From: an uncultured bacterium
Lineage (GTDB): Bacteria; Hydrothermota; Tepidihabitantia; Tepidihabitantales; DTDR01
Length of the DNA stretch: 64,000 nt
Direction of reading: 5' to 3'
NCBI GenBank assembly: GCA_938040315.1
Contig: CALHQW010000002.1
Span: 1 to 64,000, forward strand
Shown one piece after another: positions 48,991 through 61,400 of the stretch (positions are counted from its first letter, which is position 1; every line of letters begins with the position of its first letter). The position numbers and the translations under genes are program-made. A model generated the notes under the pieces. The model made no database searches, was not told the origin of the DNA, and saw only the letters and a list, made by a program, of their open reading frames with translations.

Positions 48991-50859
48991 TTAAGAAATC
49001 TCTTCAATGAGAAAAAGGGGTTGACCGTATTCCACTGGTGAACCTTCTTCCACTAAAATCTCAATAATTTTACACTTCTTTTCGGCTTTAATTTCATTCA
49101 TCAATTTCATTGCTTCGATAATACAGAGGGTGGCGCCTTTTTCTACGATATCACCTTTTTCGCAGAAAGGTGGCGCATCAGGTTTTGGTCGGCGATAAAA
49201 AGTGCCAACCATGGGAGAAGTTATTTTTTCATATTCTTTTTCTTCAACAGTGGTTAATTTTTCTTCTTTTTGAATGAGGAGCTTTTCGGTTGGTAAAGAG
49301 GGTTCTTCCTTTTCTTCGGTGATTAATTGTTGAGAAGATTGGGAGATAATAGGAGAAGGATGAGTTTTTACTTCAATTTTTAGTTCTCCTAAATCTAATT
49401 TAATCTCTGAAAATTTGAACTTAGAAAGTAAATTTAAAAGTTCTTCTAAATATTTGATATCCTTTTTACTATTTTTACTTTCGCCAGAAAATTTTTCTGC
49501 CATTTTTTCCTCCTCAAACTTTTCTTTATTTTTTCTTTTCTCAAAGAATTTTAAAGCAATTTCCGGAAAAAGGGCATAGGTGATATAATCTTCTTCTTTT
49601 TCAATTAGTTCTTTGGGCAACTCTTTTTTTACTTTATCTAAAATTGGTGGTAATAAATCAGCCGGTCGGTGAGTAATTGGTTTTTCATTGCCGAGAATCT
49701 TTTTTATAAGTTTTTCTTCGATTGGTGCTGGTGGTGCACCATAAAGTCCCTTCACATAATCTTTTACCTCTTTAGGAACAATTTTATATCTTTCACCATT
49801 TAAAACATTGAAAACCGCTTGCACACCAACAATTTGACTTGTGGGAGTGACTAAGGGTGGATAACCTAAATCTTTTCTCACCAAAGGAACTTCTTTTAAT
49901 ACTTCCGGTAATTTCTCTTCTGCTTTCATCTCTTTTAACTGAGAATAAAGATTAGAGGCCATCCCACCAGGAATTTGGTGAATAAGGACTTCCTCATCTA
50001 CCAATTTCTCATATTTAATATCTTTTTCTTTTCTTATTTTTTCAAAATGTTCAGAAATTTCTTCAATGATTTTTTTATTAAGATTCGCTTCAATTTGGTA
50101 ATCTTCAAAAATATAAAGCATGGTTTCAATTGCTGGTTGAGAAGTTCCAAAAGCCAAAGGAGCATGAGCGGTATCAATAATATCCACACCGGCTTCAATC
50201 GCTTTTAAATAAGAAGCGACTGCCATTCCCGAGGAAGAGTGGGTATGGAGTTGGACAGGCAATTTGATTTCTTCCTTTAATGCCTTTACTAATTCATAAG
50301 CAATCTTGGGCGAAATAATTCCTGCCATATCTTTTATGCAGATACTGTCAATGCCTAATTCTTTTTGTTCCTTTGCCTTTTTCACATAATATTCAATTGT
50401 GTGGACCGGTGAAATAGTGTAACAGATTGTGCCCTGACAATGTTTATTCAATTTTTTAATTGTCTGGATTGCTTTTGCTAAATTGCGGGTATCGTTTAAA
50501 GCATCAAAAACTCGGAAAATATCTATCCCCCTTTCGCTCGCTTTTTCAATAAAAGCAATAAGTAAATCATCGGGGTAGTTTTTATAACCAACAATATTTT
50601 GTCCGCGCAAAAGCATTTGGAGTTTTGTTTTTTTAATATTTTTTCTAATAAAAGAGAGTCTTTCCCAGGGATCTTCAAAAAGGTAACGGATGCAAACATC
50701 AAAAGTAGCGCCCCCCCACATTTCTAAAGAATAGTAGCCCACTTCATCAAATTTTGGTAAGATTTCACTAAAATCCTCAATTCTCATTCTGGTTGCCCAA
50801 AGGGATTGGTGGGCATCCCGCAGCGTAGTGTCAGTTATTTTGATTTCTCTTTTCTCCAT
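48991..50859 (-). CDS. Pyruvate carboxylase subunit B/oxaloacetate decarboxylase alpha-type carboxyltransferase fused to AccB-type biotin carrier
   Basis: [19 protein letters not shown]-term [25 protein letters not shown]...[11 protein letters not shown]. Confidence 0.92.
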   Translation of the reverse strand: MEKREIKITDTTLRDAHQSLWATRMRIEDFSEILPKFDEVGYYSLEMWGGATFDVCIRYLFEDPWERLSFIRKNIKKTKLQMLLRGQNIVGYKNYPDDLLIAFIEKASERGIDIFRVFDALNDTRNLAKAIQTIKKLNKHCQGTICYTISPVHTIEYYVKKAKEQKELGIDSICIKDMAGIISPKIAYELVKALKEEIKLPVQLHTHSSSGMAVASYLKAIEAGVDIIDTAHAPLAFGTSQPAIETMLYIFEDYQIEANLNKKIIEEISEHFEKIRKEKDIKYEKLVDEEVLIHQIPGGMASNLYSQLKEMKAEEKLPEVLKEVPLVRKDLGYPPLVTPTSQIVGVQAVFNVLNGERYKIVPKEVKDYVKGLYGAPPAPIEEKLIKKILGNEKPITHRPADLLPPILDKVKKELPKELIEKEEDYITYALFPEIALKFFEKRKNKEKFEEEKMAEKFSGESKNSKKDIKYLEELLNLLSKFKFSEIKLDLGELKIEVKTHPSPIISQSSQQLITEEKEEPSLPTEKLLIQKEEKLTTVEEKEYEKITSPMVGTFYRRPKPDAPPFCEKGDIVEKGATLCIIEAMKLMNEIKAEKKCKIIEILVEEGSPVEYGQPLFLIEEIS

Positions 50860-52222
50860 AATACTCTTTTAATTTATAGAATATTTCTTCCATTTTTAAA
50901 ATTCTTGAACCTTTAATTAAAATTATATCACCCTCTTTTAAAATTTCAATCAATTTTTCTACTAATTTATCTTTGGAAGAAAAATGGTAAAAATCTTCTT
51001 TTTTTCTATTTTTTTTAAGAAATCCTTCTTTTACTTTTTCGCCATAATCACCATAGAAAAATAATTTATCAAAAATAAAACTCGCCTTTTCTCCTAATTG
51101 ATAATGAAATTTTTCGCTTTCTTCTCCCAATTCTTTCATATCGCCTAAGAGGCCAATCTTTCTCTCTTTTCTAAAAACTGTTTTTATTGTTTTAAAGGCA
51201 TTCTCCATGGAAGAGGGATTGGCATTATAACAATCGAGCAGGATAGTTATATTATTTTTAAGTTGATAGAGGGTAGTCCGGAAAGGTGGTGGTTGGAAAC
51301 CCTTTAAATCAAGAAATTGATAAACATCTAAATTTAAAACTTTTAGGACACTCAAACTGGCTAAAAAATTATAAATATTGTGAAGACCGATTAAAGGAAT
51401 TTCAATTTCTTTTTTATCAAAAAGAAGGATTTTTGTTTTATCTTTATTTAATTCCAAAGGAGTGGCAAAGATTTCACAATTTTTATTTTTGATACCAAAA
51501 AAGATTTTTTTTAATGAAAAATTTTTACTCATATTTTTTATAATTGGATCGTCGTTGTTTAAGATAGCCACTCCTTGGGGAGCGAGATATTCTAAGAGTT
51601 CACTTTTTTCTTTGGCTACTCCTTTTCGGTTTTTCAAAAATTCCAAATGGGTATCACCGATATTAGTAATTATTCCAATATGAGGTTGAGCGATTTCACA
51701 AAGGTTTTTTATTCCGCCCAGTTGGTTCATTTCCATTTCTAGGACAAGAAATTGGGTATCCTTTTTTAATTGAAAGATTGTCAAAGGAACTCCAATATCA
51801 TTGTTGTAACTTTCTGGTGCTTTTACTACTTTATAATTTTTGGCTAACAAAAAGGCGACTAATTCTTTTACGGTTGTCTTCCCATTACTACCAGTAATCG
51901 CGATTGTTTGGCATTGAAAAAGGGAACGATAATATTTAGCAATTTTCCTTAAAGCAATTCGGCTTTCTAAAACTTTTATAAAACAAATATTAGGAAAATT
52001 TTCAATTTTAGAAGGGTTATCAAATATTATTGCCTTTGCACCCTTTTTTATCGCTTCTTTAATAAAATCATGACCATCAAAATTATTTCCTTTTAGGGCA
52101 ATAAATAATTCACCTTCTTTAACTTTTCGCGAATCAATACTTATTCCGCTGATAAAAAAATCCTTAAAATTATGTAAAACTTCGCCATTAGTAACTTTTA
52201 AAATTTCGGAAATCTTAAGCAT
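50831..52222 (-). CDS. murF: UDP-N-acetylmuramoyl-tripeptide--D-Ala-D-Ala ligase
   Basis: [30 protein letters not shown]. Confidence 0.93.
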   Translation of the reverse strand: MLKISEILKVTNGEVLHNFKDFFISGISIDSRKVKEGELFIALKGNNFDGHDFIKEAIKKGAKAIIFDNPSKIENFPNICFIKVLESRIALRKIAKYYRSLFQCQTIAITGSNGKTTVKELVAFLLAKNYKVVKAPESYNNDIGVPLTIFQLKKDTQFLVLEMEMNQLGGIKNLCEIAQPHIGIITNIGDTHLEFLKNRKGVAKEKSELLEYLAPQGVAILNNDDPIIKNMSKNFSLKKIFFGIKNKNCEIFATPLELNKDKTKILLFDKKEIEIPLIGLHNIYNFLASLSVLKVLNLDVYQFLDLKGFQPPPFRTTLYQLKNNITILLDCYNANPSSMENAFKTIKTVFRKERKIGLLGDMKELGEESEKFHYQLGEKASFIFDKLFFYGDYGEKVKEGFLKKNRKKEDFYHFSSKDKLVEKLIEILKEGDIILIKGSRILKMEEIFYKLKEYYGEKRNQNN

Positions 52223-52224
52223 TT

Positions 52225-53238
52225 TTATATTATAAACATGGCATCACCAAAAGAATAAAAATAAAATTTTCTTTCAATGGCATATTGATAGGCTTGAAAG
52301 ATTAGTTCTTTATCGGCAAAGGCACAAACCAAAAGTAAAAGGGTAGATTTAGGCAAATGAAAGTTAGTAATTAAAGCATCCACTAATTGGAATTGGAAAG
52401 GGGGATAGATAAAGAGATTGGTAGTATAATATCCGGGAATAAGTTTACCAAATTCTTTCATCTGGCTTTCTAATGCCCGCACAACCGTTGTTCCGCAAGC
52501 AATTACTCTTTTTTTGGCTTTTTTGGTTTCCTCAACTATTTTTATTAACTCATCAGGAATTTCGTAATCTTCATAATACATTTGATGGTCTTCAATATTT
52601 TCGGTCTTTATTGGTCGGAAGGTTCCCAAACTACAATGGAGTGTCAAAAAACCAATTTTTATTTCTTTCTTTTTAATTTCTGCTATTAATTCTTTATTAA
52701 AATGAAAACCAGCAGTTGGTGCGGCAACCGCACCTTCTTTACAAGCAAAAATTGTTTGATAATCCTTTTCTTTTATATTAGGATTTTTTATATAAGGTGG
52801 TAAAGGTATCTTTCCATATTTTTCAATAACTTCTCTATCAGAGTTATTTAAAAATTTAATTATTCTTACACCTTCCTTTTTTCTTTCTAAGATTTTTATT
52901 TCGTTATTATTAATTTTTAAAATTACTTCTTCTTTCATTTTTTTGGCTGGTCGGCAAAGGGCTTCCCAGAGATTTTCACCAATTTTCCTTAATAAAAGAA
53001 TTTCACCCTCTTTTCCATTTGGTAATTTGCCAAAAAGTCGGGCTTTTATTACTTTGGTATTATTAAAGACAATCAAATCACCAGGATTAAGATATTCAAT
53101 TATTTCGTTAAATCTCCTTTCTTCAAATTTTCTTTCCTTTCTATTGACAATTAATAACCGAGAAAAATCTCTCTTTTTAGGTGGCTCTTGGGCAATTAAC
53201 TCTTTTGGCAGGTAATAATCAAATTCATTTAATTTCAC
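52225..53238 (-). CDS. queA: S-adenosylmethionine:tRNA ribosyltransferase-isomerase
   Basis: FDYYLPKELIAQEP; AAPTAGFHF; TNFHLPKSTLL. Confidence 0.95.
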   Translation of the reverse strand: MKLNEFDYYLPKELIAQEPPKKRDFSRLLIVNRKERKFEERRFNEIIEYLNPGDLIVFNNTKVIKARLFGKLPNGKEGEILLLRKIGENLWEALCRPAKKMKEEVILKINNNEIKILERKKEGVRIIKFLNNSDREVIEKYGKIPLPPYIKNPNIKEKDYQTIFACKEGAVAAPTAGFHFNKELIAEIKKKEIKIGFLTLHCSLGTFRPIKTENIEDHQMYYEDYEIPDELIKIVEETKKAKKRVIACGTTVVRALESQMKEFGKLIPGYYTTNLFIYPPFQFQLVDALITNFHLPKSTLLLLVCAFADKELIFQAYQYAIERKFYFYSFGDAMFII

Positions 53239-53900
53239 TTCTTTCTACCAACGGGCATAATGTATAGGACATCTTCTTTTATATTTAAAATCCTTTTCAC
53301 CTCTTTATCATTAAAAGCACCGATTACAACCGTGCCCAATCCCATTGTTTCGCATTGGAGGTGGATATTCTGCCCACAATGGCCAACTTCCATATGCACA
53401 TATCTAATACCTCTTTCACCATAATGAGAAGTGGTCCTTTCGTAATTAGCAGTGATAATAATATTAATTGGCGCCTTTAAAATATATTCTTGTTGCCAAG
53501 CAGCGGCAGTCAATTCTTTTCTCACATCTTTTTCTAATACCAATTTTAAACTATGTTCTTCTGGTAGATACTGATAAACTCCTGGTTTTAAATCTTTTAC
53601 TTCGCCTGCTACTAAATAGATAACCAAAGGATAGGTTGCGCCAGCCGAAGGACAAGTTTTACCTCCCCAATCAGCAGTAACTCCATAAGCCGCCCATAAT
53701 AATTGAGAAACCTCTTCTAAGGTTAAAGGTGATTTTTGATAACTCCTTACTGACCTCCTTTTTAATAATGCCTCTTCGACGCTCACTTCACTTTTATATC
53801 TTGGTTTAGGTAATTTTAATTTCATCTTCTTTCCTCCCTTCTCGCCAAAAAGAAAAATCAAGAAAATTAAATTGAGAATAATTATTTTTTTAATTCTCAT
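53235..53900 (-). CDS. SagB-type nitroreductase with N-terminal hydrophobic segment
   Basis: KRRSVRSYQKSPLTLEEVSQLLWAAYG; CPSAGATYPL. Confidence 0.85.
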   Translation of the reverse strand: MRIKKIIILNLIFLIFLFGEKGGKKMKLKLPKPRYKSEVSVEEALLKRRSVRSYQKSPLTLEEVSQLLWAAYGVTADWGGKTCPSAGATYPLVIYLVAGEVKDLKPGVYQYLPEEHSLKLVLEKDVRKELTAAAWQQEYILKAPINIIITANYERTTSHYGERGIRYVHMEVGHCGQNIHLQCETMGLGTVVIGAFNDKEVKRILNIKEDVLYIMPVGRKK

Positions 53901-54364
53901 TCTCCTTTTAAAACCTTTTCCTTCATCTCTTTTTTATATTTTTCTAATTTCTCTTTTATTTTTATATCTTTTAGCGATAGGATTCTTAAAGCATAAAGGC
54001 AAGCATTAGTAATTCCTGCTTTGCCAATCGCCATTGTTGCCACCGGCACACCAATAGGCATTTGGACAATAGAAAGTAAGGAATCTAAACCTTGTAAGGA
54101 ACTAGTTGGTAGGGGAACTCCAATAACGGGTAAATTAGTATAAGCAGCAATTACTCCCGGTAAGTGGGCAGACATACCAGCAATTGCGATTATTACTTGA
54201 AAATCTCGTTTTTCTAAATCTATTACATAATCTCTTAACTCTTCCGGTGTCCGATGGGCAGAGAGGATTTTTAATTCATAGGAAATTTGGAAATCTTTTA
54301 AAATATTTATTCCTTCTTCCACAATTGGTAAATCAGACTTTGAACCAACAATGATAGCAATCAT
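53897..54364 (-). CDS. purE: 5-(carboxyamino)imidazole ribonucleotide mutase
   Basis: IVGSKSDLPIVEEG; LSAHRTPEEL; AGMSAHLPGV; GVPVATMAIGKAG. Confidence 0.93.
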   Translation of the reverse strand: MIAIIVGSKSDLPIVEEGINILKDFQISYELKILSAHRTPEELRDYVIDLEKRDFQVIIAIAGMSAHLPGVIAAYTNLPVIGVPLPTSSLQGLDSLLSIVQMPIGVPVATMAIGKAGITNACLYALRILSLKDIKIKEKLEKYKKEMKEKVLKGE

Positions 54365-54389
54365 AAAAAATTATAGATAAAAATCTTGT

Positions 54390-56492
54390 TTATTCAATAA
54401 CAACAAATTTTTCATAAATCCTTTCCTCCTCGGTTTCCACTATTAAAAAATATAAACCGGGTTTAAATTTCTCATCAATAGTAATCACAAAATCTTCTTT
54501 CTCTTTTTTAAAATCTTTGTTAGTGGCAACAAGTTTGCCAAAGAAGTTATAAATTTTTAATTGGCTTCCTTCTTTCACCTTTTTAATTCTTAATTTCTGA
54601 TTTTTAATTATTGGGTTAGGATAAATTTTTATTTCCGAACTAATCACCTCTTCCGGATAAGAGAACCTTATTAAGCCATCTTCCGTAGCGATTAATACTT
54701 CACTAAAATAGTCATTGATATAAAGGGAATGATAAAAATTATTCTTTTTCTCCCAATTGGGTAGGAAGTATTGGTTAAAACTTTGCCATTTTTTCTTTTC
54801 CGGGTAATATAGTGAAATCCCTTCTTTCGTTAAAAACCAAATTCGGTTATACTTATCACAATTTACAAAATATACCTCATCACTAAGGATACCACTGTTT
54901 TGGGTAGTGAAAATTTCAAAAGTTAAATTATCTTTTAAAAAACCTGCTCCCTTAGGAGTGGCTACCCAAATTCTGCCTTTCTTATCAGAGCAGCAAGAAT
55001 TAATAATTGGCGATAAAAGTCCGGCAGTGATAATTTTGATTTCATCATCAGAAAAGTTATTTAAGGTATTTTTATGATCAATTAAAAGTAGACCATTTAA
55101 TGTTCCTAAGTATACTCTATTTTTCTTATCAAAAGCAAAATTGGAAAAAGAGATGCCACCAATATTTGGGATATTAAACTCATAAATATTGTTTAAGGAA
55201 TCTAAGGCAATGATGTTTTCGGTAGTTCTTATCCATTTGGTATCATAATAATCAATTCCCAAGCCACCGATCACATTTTTATAACTTTCTTCGCCAAAGC
55301 GATAGATAGAAAAAGTATTATCCGAGGGAGAATAACAAGAAATTCCGCCATTTATTGCCCAATGGCCAATCCAGAGTTGATTTTTGGAATCTAATGCTAA
55401 AAAATTAGGGTTAATAAGCGTATCATTAAGCCAAGTAATAGTTCCATTAGGTTTAATTATGCTCAATGTCCTATTTGCCCAATAGGTTAAGTAGTGAGTT
55501 AAGTAAAGGTTGCCATCTTTATCAAAACAGGTATTATAAACTACCTTAGAATAAATTGAATTAAAAAAGATTTGCTTTTTGATTGGTTTGATAGTTTCCA
55601 CAACTTGGAAAAGAAAGCCTTGGATATAAGGATTCCAACCACGACAAAGGGCATATAATTTAGGAAGGGTATCTAAATCTACATACAAACGAACAGTTTT
55701 TTCAGTGGTAATTGCTTGAAGGGTCTCTTTCAATACTAAAAAGCCCTTCTCCATTGCAAAATAAAAGGAGTTTCCAAAAAAGATAAAATCATAAACAATC
55801 TTTGGGTTAGAAAAATGAAAATAAGGTAGAAAACGATTACGATTACTATCAAAATAGGCAACGCCCAATTCCGTTAATACAAAAATTGTATCCCTTACTT
55901 TGATTATTGATTTCACTGTATCACCTAAGGGTTTTTGATAGTTTTCAATTTGTGATAAATCTTTCTTTATCTTGGAAACTCCCCGGTTAGTGCCCAGATA
56001 AATCTCATCAAAAACTTTTACACAGAAAATATTATTAGTTGGAATTCTTGGATACTCAATTTTAATAACACTATCATCACTAAAATCACCAAAGGTTCCT
56101 TTGGTAAGAAGAGAATAAAAACCTTGGTCGGTAGCCAAAAAAATTTTATCCTCTTCAATAAAAAGTTGATTAATATTGAGAGAATAGGGAATCTTCTCTT
56201 TCGGATAAGAATAAAATTTTTCTTTCTTTAAATCAAAATAGATAAGACCACCATATTTGCTACCAATCCAGAGATTAGAATCTGAGTCAAAAGATAAATC
56301 TTGTAAATAATTGGCAGTAAGACCATCAAAATAGGAGTAATATTTTTCAACCAAAAAATCTTTATTGGTAATTACTAAACCGCCTTCGCTTGCCAGATAA
56401 AAATTATTTTTAAGTTTAATTATCCCATTAAAAAGGGTATAATTAGTAATAAAACTACTTATTAAACCTAAATAAAAAATAAAAAAAACCAT
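54390..56492 (-). CDS. Two-component-regulator-type propeller protein with T9SS type A C-terminal sorting domain
   Basis: Propeller blades 'FDSDSNLWIGSKYGGLIYFD'; C-term IYPNPIIKNQKLRIK...LKIYNFFGKLV...FKPGLYFLIVE. Confidence 0.85.
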   Translation of the reverse strand: MVFFIFYLGLISSFITNYTLFNGIIKLKNNFYLASEGGLVITNKDFLVEKYYSYFDGLTANYLQDLSFDSDSNLWIGSKYGGLIYFDLKKEKFYSYPKEKIPYSLNINQLFIEEDKIFLATDQGFYSLLTKGTFGDFSDDSVIKIEYPRIPTNNIFCVKVFDEIYLGTNRGVSKIKKDLSQIENYQKPLGDTVKSIIKVRDTIFVLTELGVAYFDSNRNRFLPYFHFSNPKIVYDFIFFGNSFYFAMEKGFLVLKETLQAITTEKTVRLYVDLDTLPKLYALCRGWNPYIQGFLFQVVETIKPIKKQIFFNSIYSKVVYNTCFDKDGNLYLTHYLTYWANRTLSIIKPNGTITWLNDTLINPNFLALDSKNQLWIGHWAINGGISCYSPSDNTFSIYRFGEESYKNVIGGLGIDYYDTKWIRTTENIIALDSLNNIYEFNIPNIGGISFSNFAFDKKNRVYLGTLNGLLLIDHKNTLNNFSDDEIKIITAGLLSPIINSCCSDKKGRIWVATPKGAGFLKDNLTFEIFTTQNSGILSDEVYFVNCDKYNRIWFLTKEGISLYYPEKKKWQSFNQYFLPNWEKKNNFYHSLYINDYFSEVLIATEDGLIRFSYPEEVISSEIKIYPNPIIKNQKLRIKKVKEGSQLKIYNFFGKLVATNKDFKKEKEDFVITIDEKFKPGLYFLIVETEEERIYEKFVVIE

Positions 56493-56493
56493 A

Positions 56494-57348
56494 TCAAAAT
56501 AATTTTATTTTTATATCCCTTAAAAAAATTAATTGAAAATATAATAATATTAAAGCAAAAGAAAAAAGATAGTCGACAAAAAAATTTTTTGGATAATACT
56601 TTTTAAAGAAATAATAAAAAGACCTAAATCTTGCCTTTTCTGATTTTATAAAATCTTTTTCTCTTGCCTTTCCTAAATAATGAATTACCTTTACCTTTGG
56701 ATAGAAAATAACTTTCCAACTCTTTTCCCATAATCTTTTACAAATATCTAAATCTTCGGCAAAGAGAAAGAAATTTTCGTCAAAGTTGCCAATACTATCT
56801 AATGCTTTTTTTCTAAAAATAATGAAAGTGCCAATCACCGAGTCAACTTCTATTGCCTTTTCTCCATTATATTTATCTAAATTTAGAAATTGAAAAGAAT
56901 AGGGGTTTCTTTTAAAGATTTTATAAATAATTGACCGATAACCAAAAAAGAGGTGTCTTATTTTTGGAAAAGTGCGGGTTGAAGGTAGAATTTCTTTTTT
57001 TTCGTTGATAAATAAAGGAGCAATACAACCCCAATCAGGATTTTTTTCTAAATAGAAAACCATTTCTTCAATTTCATTATTTTTTAAAATTATATCAGGA
57101 TTAGCAATCCCAATATATTCACCAATCGCATATTTCAAACCAATATTTATCGCCTTGGCATAACCATAATTCTTTTTTAATCTTATTAGAAGGATATTAT
57201 TTTCTTTAAAATATTCAATCGGCAATTCTTCAAAAGAATTATTATCAACAACAATAATCTGATAATTTCTTTTAATTAAAAAAGAAAGGAGTTTTAAAAG
57301 GTATTTAGTAGTATTGTAATTTACTAAAATAAGGGAAATCTTTTTCAC
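56494..57348 (-). CDS. Family 2 glycosyltransferase (rhamnosyltransferase-like)
   Basis: LVNYNTTKYLLKLL; VVDNNS; NPDIIL; FLFAEDLDICKRLWEKSW. Confidence 0.88.
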   Translation of the reverse strand: MKKISLILVNYNTTKYLLKLLSFLIKRNYQIIVVDNNSFEELPIEYFKENNILLIRLKKNYGYAKAINIGLKYAIGEYIGIANPDIILKNNEIEEMVFYLEKNPDWGCIAPLFINEKKEILPSTRTFPKIRHLFFGYRSIIYKIFKRNPYSFQFLNLDKYNGEKAIEVDSVIGTFIIFRKKALDSIGNFDENFFLFAEDLDICKRLWEKSWKVIFYPKVKVIHYLGKAREKDFIKSEKARFRSFYYFFKKYYPKNFFVDYLFSFALILLYFQLIFLRDIKIKLF

Positions 57349-58460
57349 ATGCGAAAAATAAAAGAAAATTTATAATTGGTAGTTTGAAAACTATAAATTA
57401 AGTCATCAGAAGATATATCTAAACCAAAATTTCTATAAGAAAAACCAATACCCCAAGTGAAAGGAATAGAAATCTTTCTGTCACCTTTGATTAATTTTCT
57501 TCCTTTTCTATTAAATAGATATTCAAAAATTGAGATACATTCTTGTTCACCATTCTCATCTTCGACAATTACTCCGCCACGCCAACCTCGAACATCTTCA
57601 AAATAGCCAAATCTTATTGAGAAAAGGTTATCAAAAAGTCTTGTTTCAATACCAAAACTTTTCCACATTTCTTCTAATTCTGATATTAAGGTATCTACTT
57701 TTTCTACCAGTCCAATATTAAGTTCAATTGGCAGGTTTAAGGTAATTGCCTCGTTTTTTATCGGTGAGAAGTTTAAGCCAACTCTTAACATCCTTGGTAA
57801 GGGATCCGGTTCGCTACCAGCAATATAAGAAATTGGTGGTCCAATATTACTTAAAGAAGTGCCAAAAGAAAAGAAGTTAAAAGGTCTGTAAAGTAGCCCA
57901 AAATCAAATGCCCAAGTTATTCCAGTTCCACCCCGCTCAATTCCCAATTCCGGCATCGCTTTCCAAACCCAATCCGGAACCAAAAAGGAATAGATAAACT
58001 TCCAAGATAACCCAAATCCCAAATTTTTTAATATTGGATAACCATAAGAGAAGGTTAAGGCAACATCAAAGGTAGTATATTTACCAAGCAAATCTCCTTT
58101 CTCATTCCAGACCTCAGTTTCACCAGTATTTAAATAAATAGTATTAAATCCAAAGGTGCCAATTTCATTAGTCTTATAAGTTAATGCCATAAAGTCATAA
58201 TACATTGAGATATCCAAACCTTCGGTTAATCCGGGAAGCCAATTACAATGCATAAGTTCCGCACTTAATTTCTCCTTTAATAGACCAAGACCACCAGGAT
58301 TATAATAAGTTGCCGAAGGATCATCACTTAAAGAAGTAAAATTACCACCTAAAGAGGTTGGTCTTGCTGATGGCCAAATCATCAAAAATACCGCTCCCGG
58401 ATAACCATGACCACCAAAAAGAGTAGTAATAAAAAGAAGAAAAATTAAAAAATTTCTCAT
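57345..58460 (-). CDS. PorV/PorQ-like outer-membrane beta-barrel
   Basis: SARPTSLGGNFTSLSDDPSATYYNPGGL; beta-barrel C-term ending in aromatic FIFRM. Confidence 0.75.
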   Translation of the reverse strand: MRNFLIFLLFITTLFGGHGYPGAVFLMIWPSARPTSLGGNFTSLSDDPSATYYNPGGLGLLKEKLSAELMHCNWLPGLTEGLDISMYYDFMALTYKTNEIGTFGFNTIYLNTGETEVWNEKGDLLGKYTTFDVALTFSYGYPILKNLGFGLSWKFIYSFLVPDWVWKAMPELGIERGGTGITWAFDFGLLYRPFNFFSFGTSLSNIGPPISYIAGSEPDPLPRMLRVGLNFSPIKNEAITLNLPIELNIGLVEKVDTLISELEEMWKSFGIETRLFDNLFSIRFGYFEDVRGWRGGVIVEDENGEQECISIFEYLFNRKGRKLIKGDRKISIPFTWGIGFSYRNFGLDISSDDLIYSFQTTNYKFSFIFRM

Positions 58461-58498
58461 AAATATATTATAAAATAAATAACCAAAAAAGTCAAAAT

Positions 58499-61400
58499 TT
58501 ATTCAACAATAATCTTTCTTAAAAAACTCTCCTCTTTACCTTCTAAATAGTAAATTACCTTAACTAAATAAATTCCCCTTGAAACCTCATTGCCATAAAA
58601 ATCCCTTTTATCCCAATAAACAAGATTATTGCCAATCTTACTCAGAGTTTTTAACTCCTTTAATAGTTTACCTTTTAAAGTATAGATTTTAATTCTTATC
58701 TCAAAAATTTTACTACTATTAAAAGAAAAACAATAGGTATTATTATTAATCTTAAAAAAGCAGAAATCCTTTATCTTCTCATCTTTTTCAACCTTTAAAA
58801 AGTAGGTTTTTGAATATTTTTTAAAAAGATTATCGGTAAGATAGAAAATTAAAGAAGCGGTATCATTAACTAAATTTATTGGCAGAGAAAAATTTAAATT
58901 GGTATTGGAATTTGGTTGGTAGGTAAGATAGGGAAGAAGGTCAAAGAAATTCTTATAAGGAGAGAGATAAAAACCACAAGCATAAGGATAGGTCAATTGA
59001 AGTATCCCTGTTTGGGAATAAATCTTTCCTTTCAAAAGAAAGTTTCTATTCACTTCGCTGGTCTCTTTTAATAATTTGTTGTCAGCAAAAAGTTCCCAGG
59101 TAACTTTACTTTCAATATTACTACTCTCCCTTTTAAAAAAAAGGAGCGGTGAAGAGATAGAATAATTTTCTTTGCCTTTTATTATCAGATAGATATTTGC
59201 TGAAGGATTTAAAAAATAAGAATAACCATTAGCAAGATAAAGGGTATCAGGAAAAGGAATTTGAGGAACAAAAAAGGAATCAATAATTTTCCCTTCTTTT
59301 ATTTGATAATAGTTGAGATAAAAAACTTCTCCTTCTAAATCATAAAAAATCTGACCAAACCAGGAATTATAAATTCTTCTTCTTTTCGGTAAAGAAGCAA
59401 AGATTATTGCCTGCCCAGTTTTTTCAAAAGTGGTATCTTTTATAAAAAATTTATTACCGGTTTTTAAGGTCTCATCGGTTTTTAAGTTATTTCTTTTTAA
59501 TAAAAAGAAGGGAATTTTTGTTAAGGGCTCACCAAAGAAATGGTATTTTTTATCAATGTACCATCCTTTAAAAAAAGCGGACGCAAAAGTAAGGGAAGAG
59601 CAAGTAAAAATATTTTCAAACATAATCCTTGCCAAATATTTATTACTAATTGTGCTCGTTGCTTTACTACCAGCAACCACGGCAATTGCGCCATTAGGAT
59701 TCCTTACCAATTCTTCTGCCAGACATTCATATTCACTCTCATCAAACCGACCAACTCCGCAACTACCAAAAAAGGCAAAAAAATATTTTCCTTCATTTTG
59801 TAATTGATATAAATCCTTTATAGAAAAGATATTCTCATGGGCAAGTTGACTACCTGAACCATGACCAAAATAACATAAAATCCCTATTCCCTTATTTATC
59901 CTTTTTATCAAATCTTCTTTACAATTTCCCTTATCATTACCTTTTAACAAGGGATAGTCAAAGAGATAAATCTTTTTAAAAAGATATTGATTACTGCTAA
60001 GATTAGCAATCTCTTCGCAACTACCATAATGGTCACGCCAAATTGGATCCCTTCTTTGCACATCACCATTATACTCATCATCGGCTAAAAGTAATAGAAT
60101 TTTATTAGATGGAATAAATTGGTTTTTTTCATATTCTTGTAATTTCTTTAAAAAAATCTTCATCTCCTCTTCATTTCTTATTGGCAGACGGGTTAAGATA
60201 ATATCTGGTGAAGAGCCATTACCATCCAAATCAGCAAAATAACTATCAAAACATAATCCCCTATCACTATAAGGTCCGGGTTCATAATCATAACCATCTT
60301 CATAGGTTGGCACACCAACAAACTTCTTTACAATTCCCCGATAATCATAATTGGCATCACCTAAAAAAAGACAATATTTTGGCTTTTTATCTTTTAAAAA
60401 TTCCTTAATCGCCTTAATTTCTCTTAATCCACCACCATATTCGTTATAAATATCCTCTAACAAAACAATCTTAATCTTTAAATCACTTGTTTTCTCGCGA
60501 TAACTTTTCAAAAGTAATGCCGAAGAGTATAATTCTTTTGGTGTAATAATTAGATAATCATAAAACTCCTTATCGAGCGTTAAAACTCCTAAACGCACCC
60601 TTTCCATCTTTATTACCTTTTTAAAATCCCTTTTGGAACATAAATAAAATTTTGTTTTTTTAAAGAAATATTGAGCGAAGCAAATAAAAGAAGAATCAAT
60701 ATTGAGATTCTCAACAAGTTTTGGTTCTTTTTCGTTAGTGATATCAAATAGAAATATCTCATCATTTATTTTGGTTTTAACCTTCTTAATTGAAAGCGCG
60801 ACCTCACCAAAGGTATCAATCGTAAAAAAGATTGGCTTTTTAGAAAAAAACAATTCCTTTTTATACTCCATTTCAATAAAATCAAGATAGAAAGCCATCT
60901 CCTCATTACCAACCAATTCAAAACTTAAAATATTATTCTCCTTCTTTAATAGAATCTCCTTCTCTTTTTTAAAATCTTCTATTCTGGGAAAATTTGGCTG
61001 ACCAACAAATTTTAAGGAGTCCAAAAGAATATCGTTAAGATAAATATAAAGATTGATATTTCCCTTTTTTGGCCAGAATCTTAAAAATAGTTTTTTTAAA
61101 GAGATTGGGTTATCTAAAAAATCTAAAAGATATTCCTTTTTTAACCGATAAAGACCTTTTGGCTTATTAACTTCCTCCCACACCCATAAAATTCCACTCC
61201 TTGCCGGACAAAAATTATCATACTCAATCTTCAAACTATCAAAGGCAAAGAAAGTAGGACCTTCAGCAATTTTTTTTACTAAATATCTTTTAATTCTCTT
61301 TCCTTTGTTTAAAGAAAAAAGGGATAGCCAATAAACATTATTTAAAGTATATAAAGAAAAATGCTCCTGGGCAAAAAAGATAATCCGATCTTTAAGAACA

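Noticed and set aside
59430-60890. Plus-strand ORFs opposite the PorU-like gene
   Set aside because: No SD/promoter, low-complexity composition, sense frame is well supported
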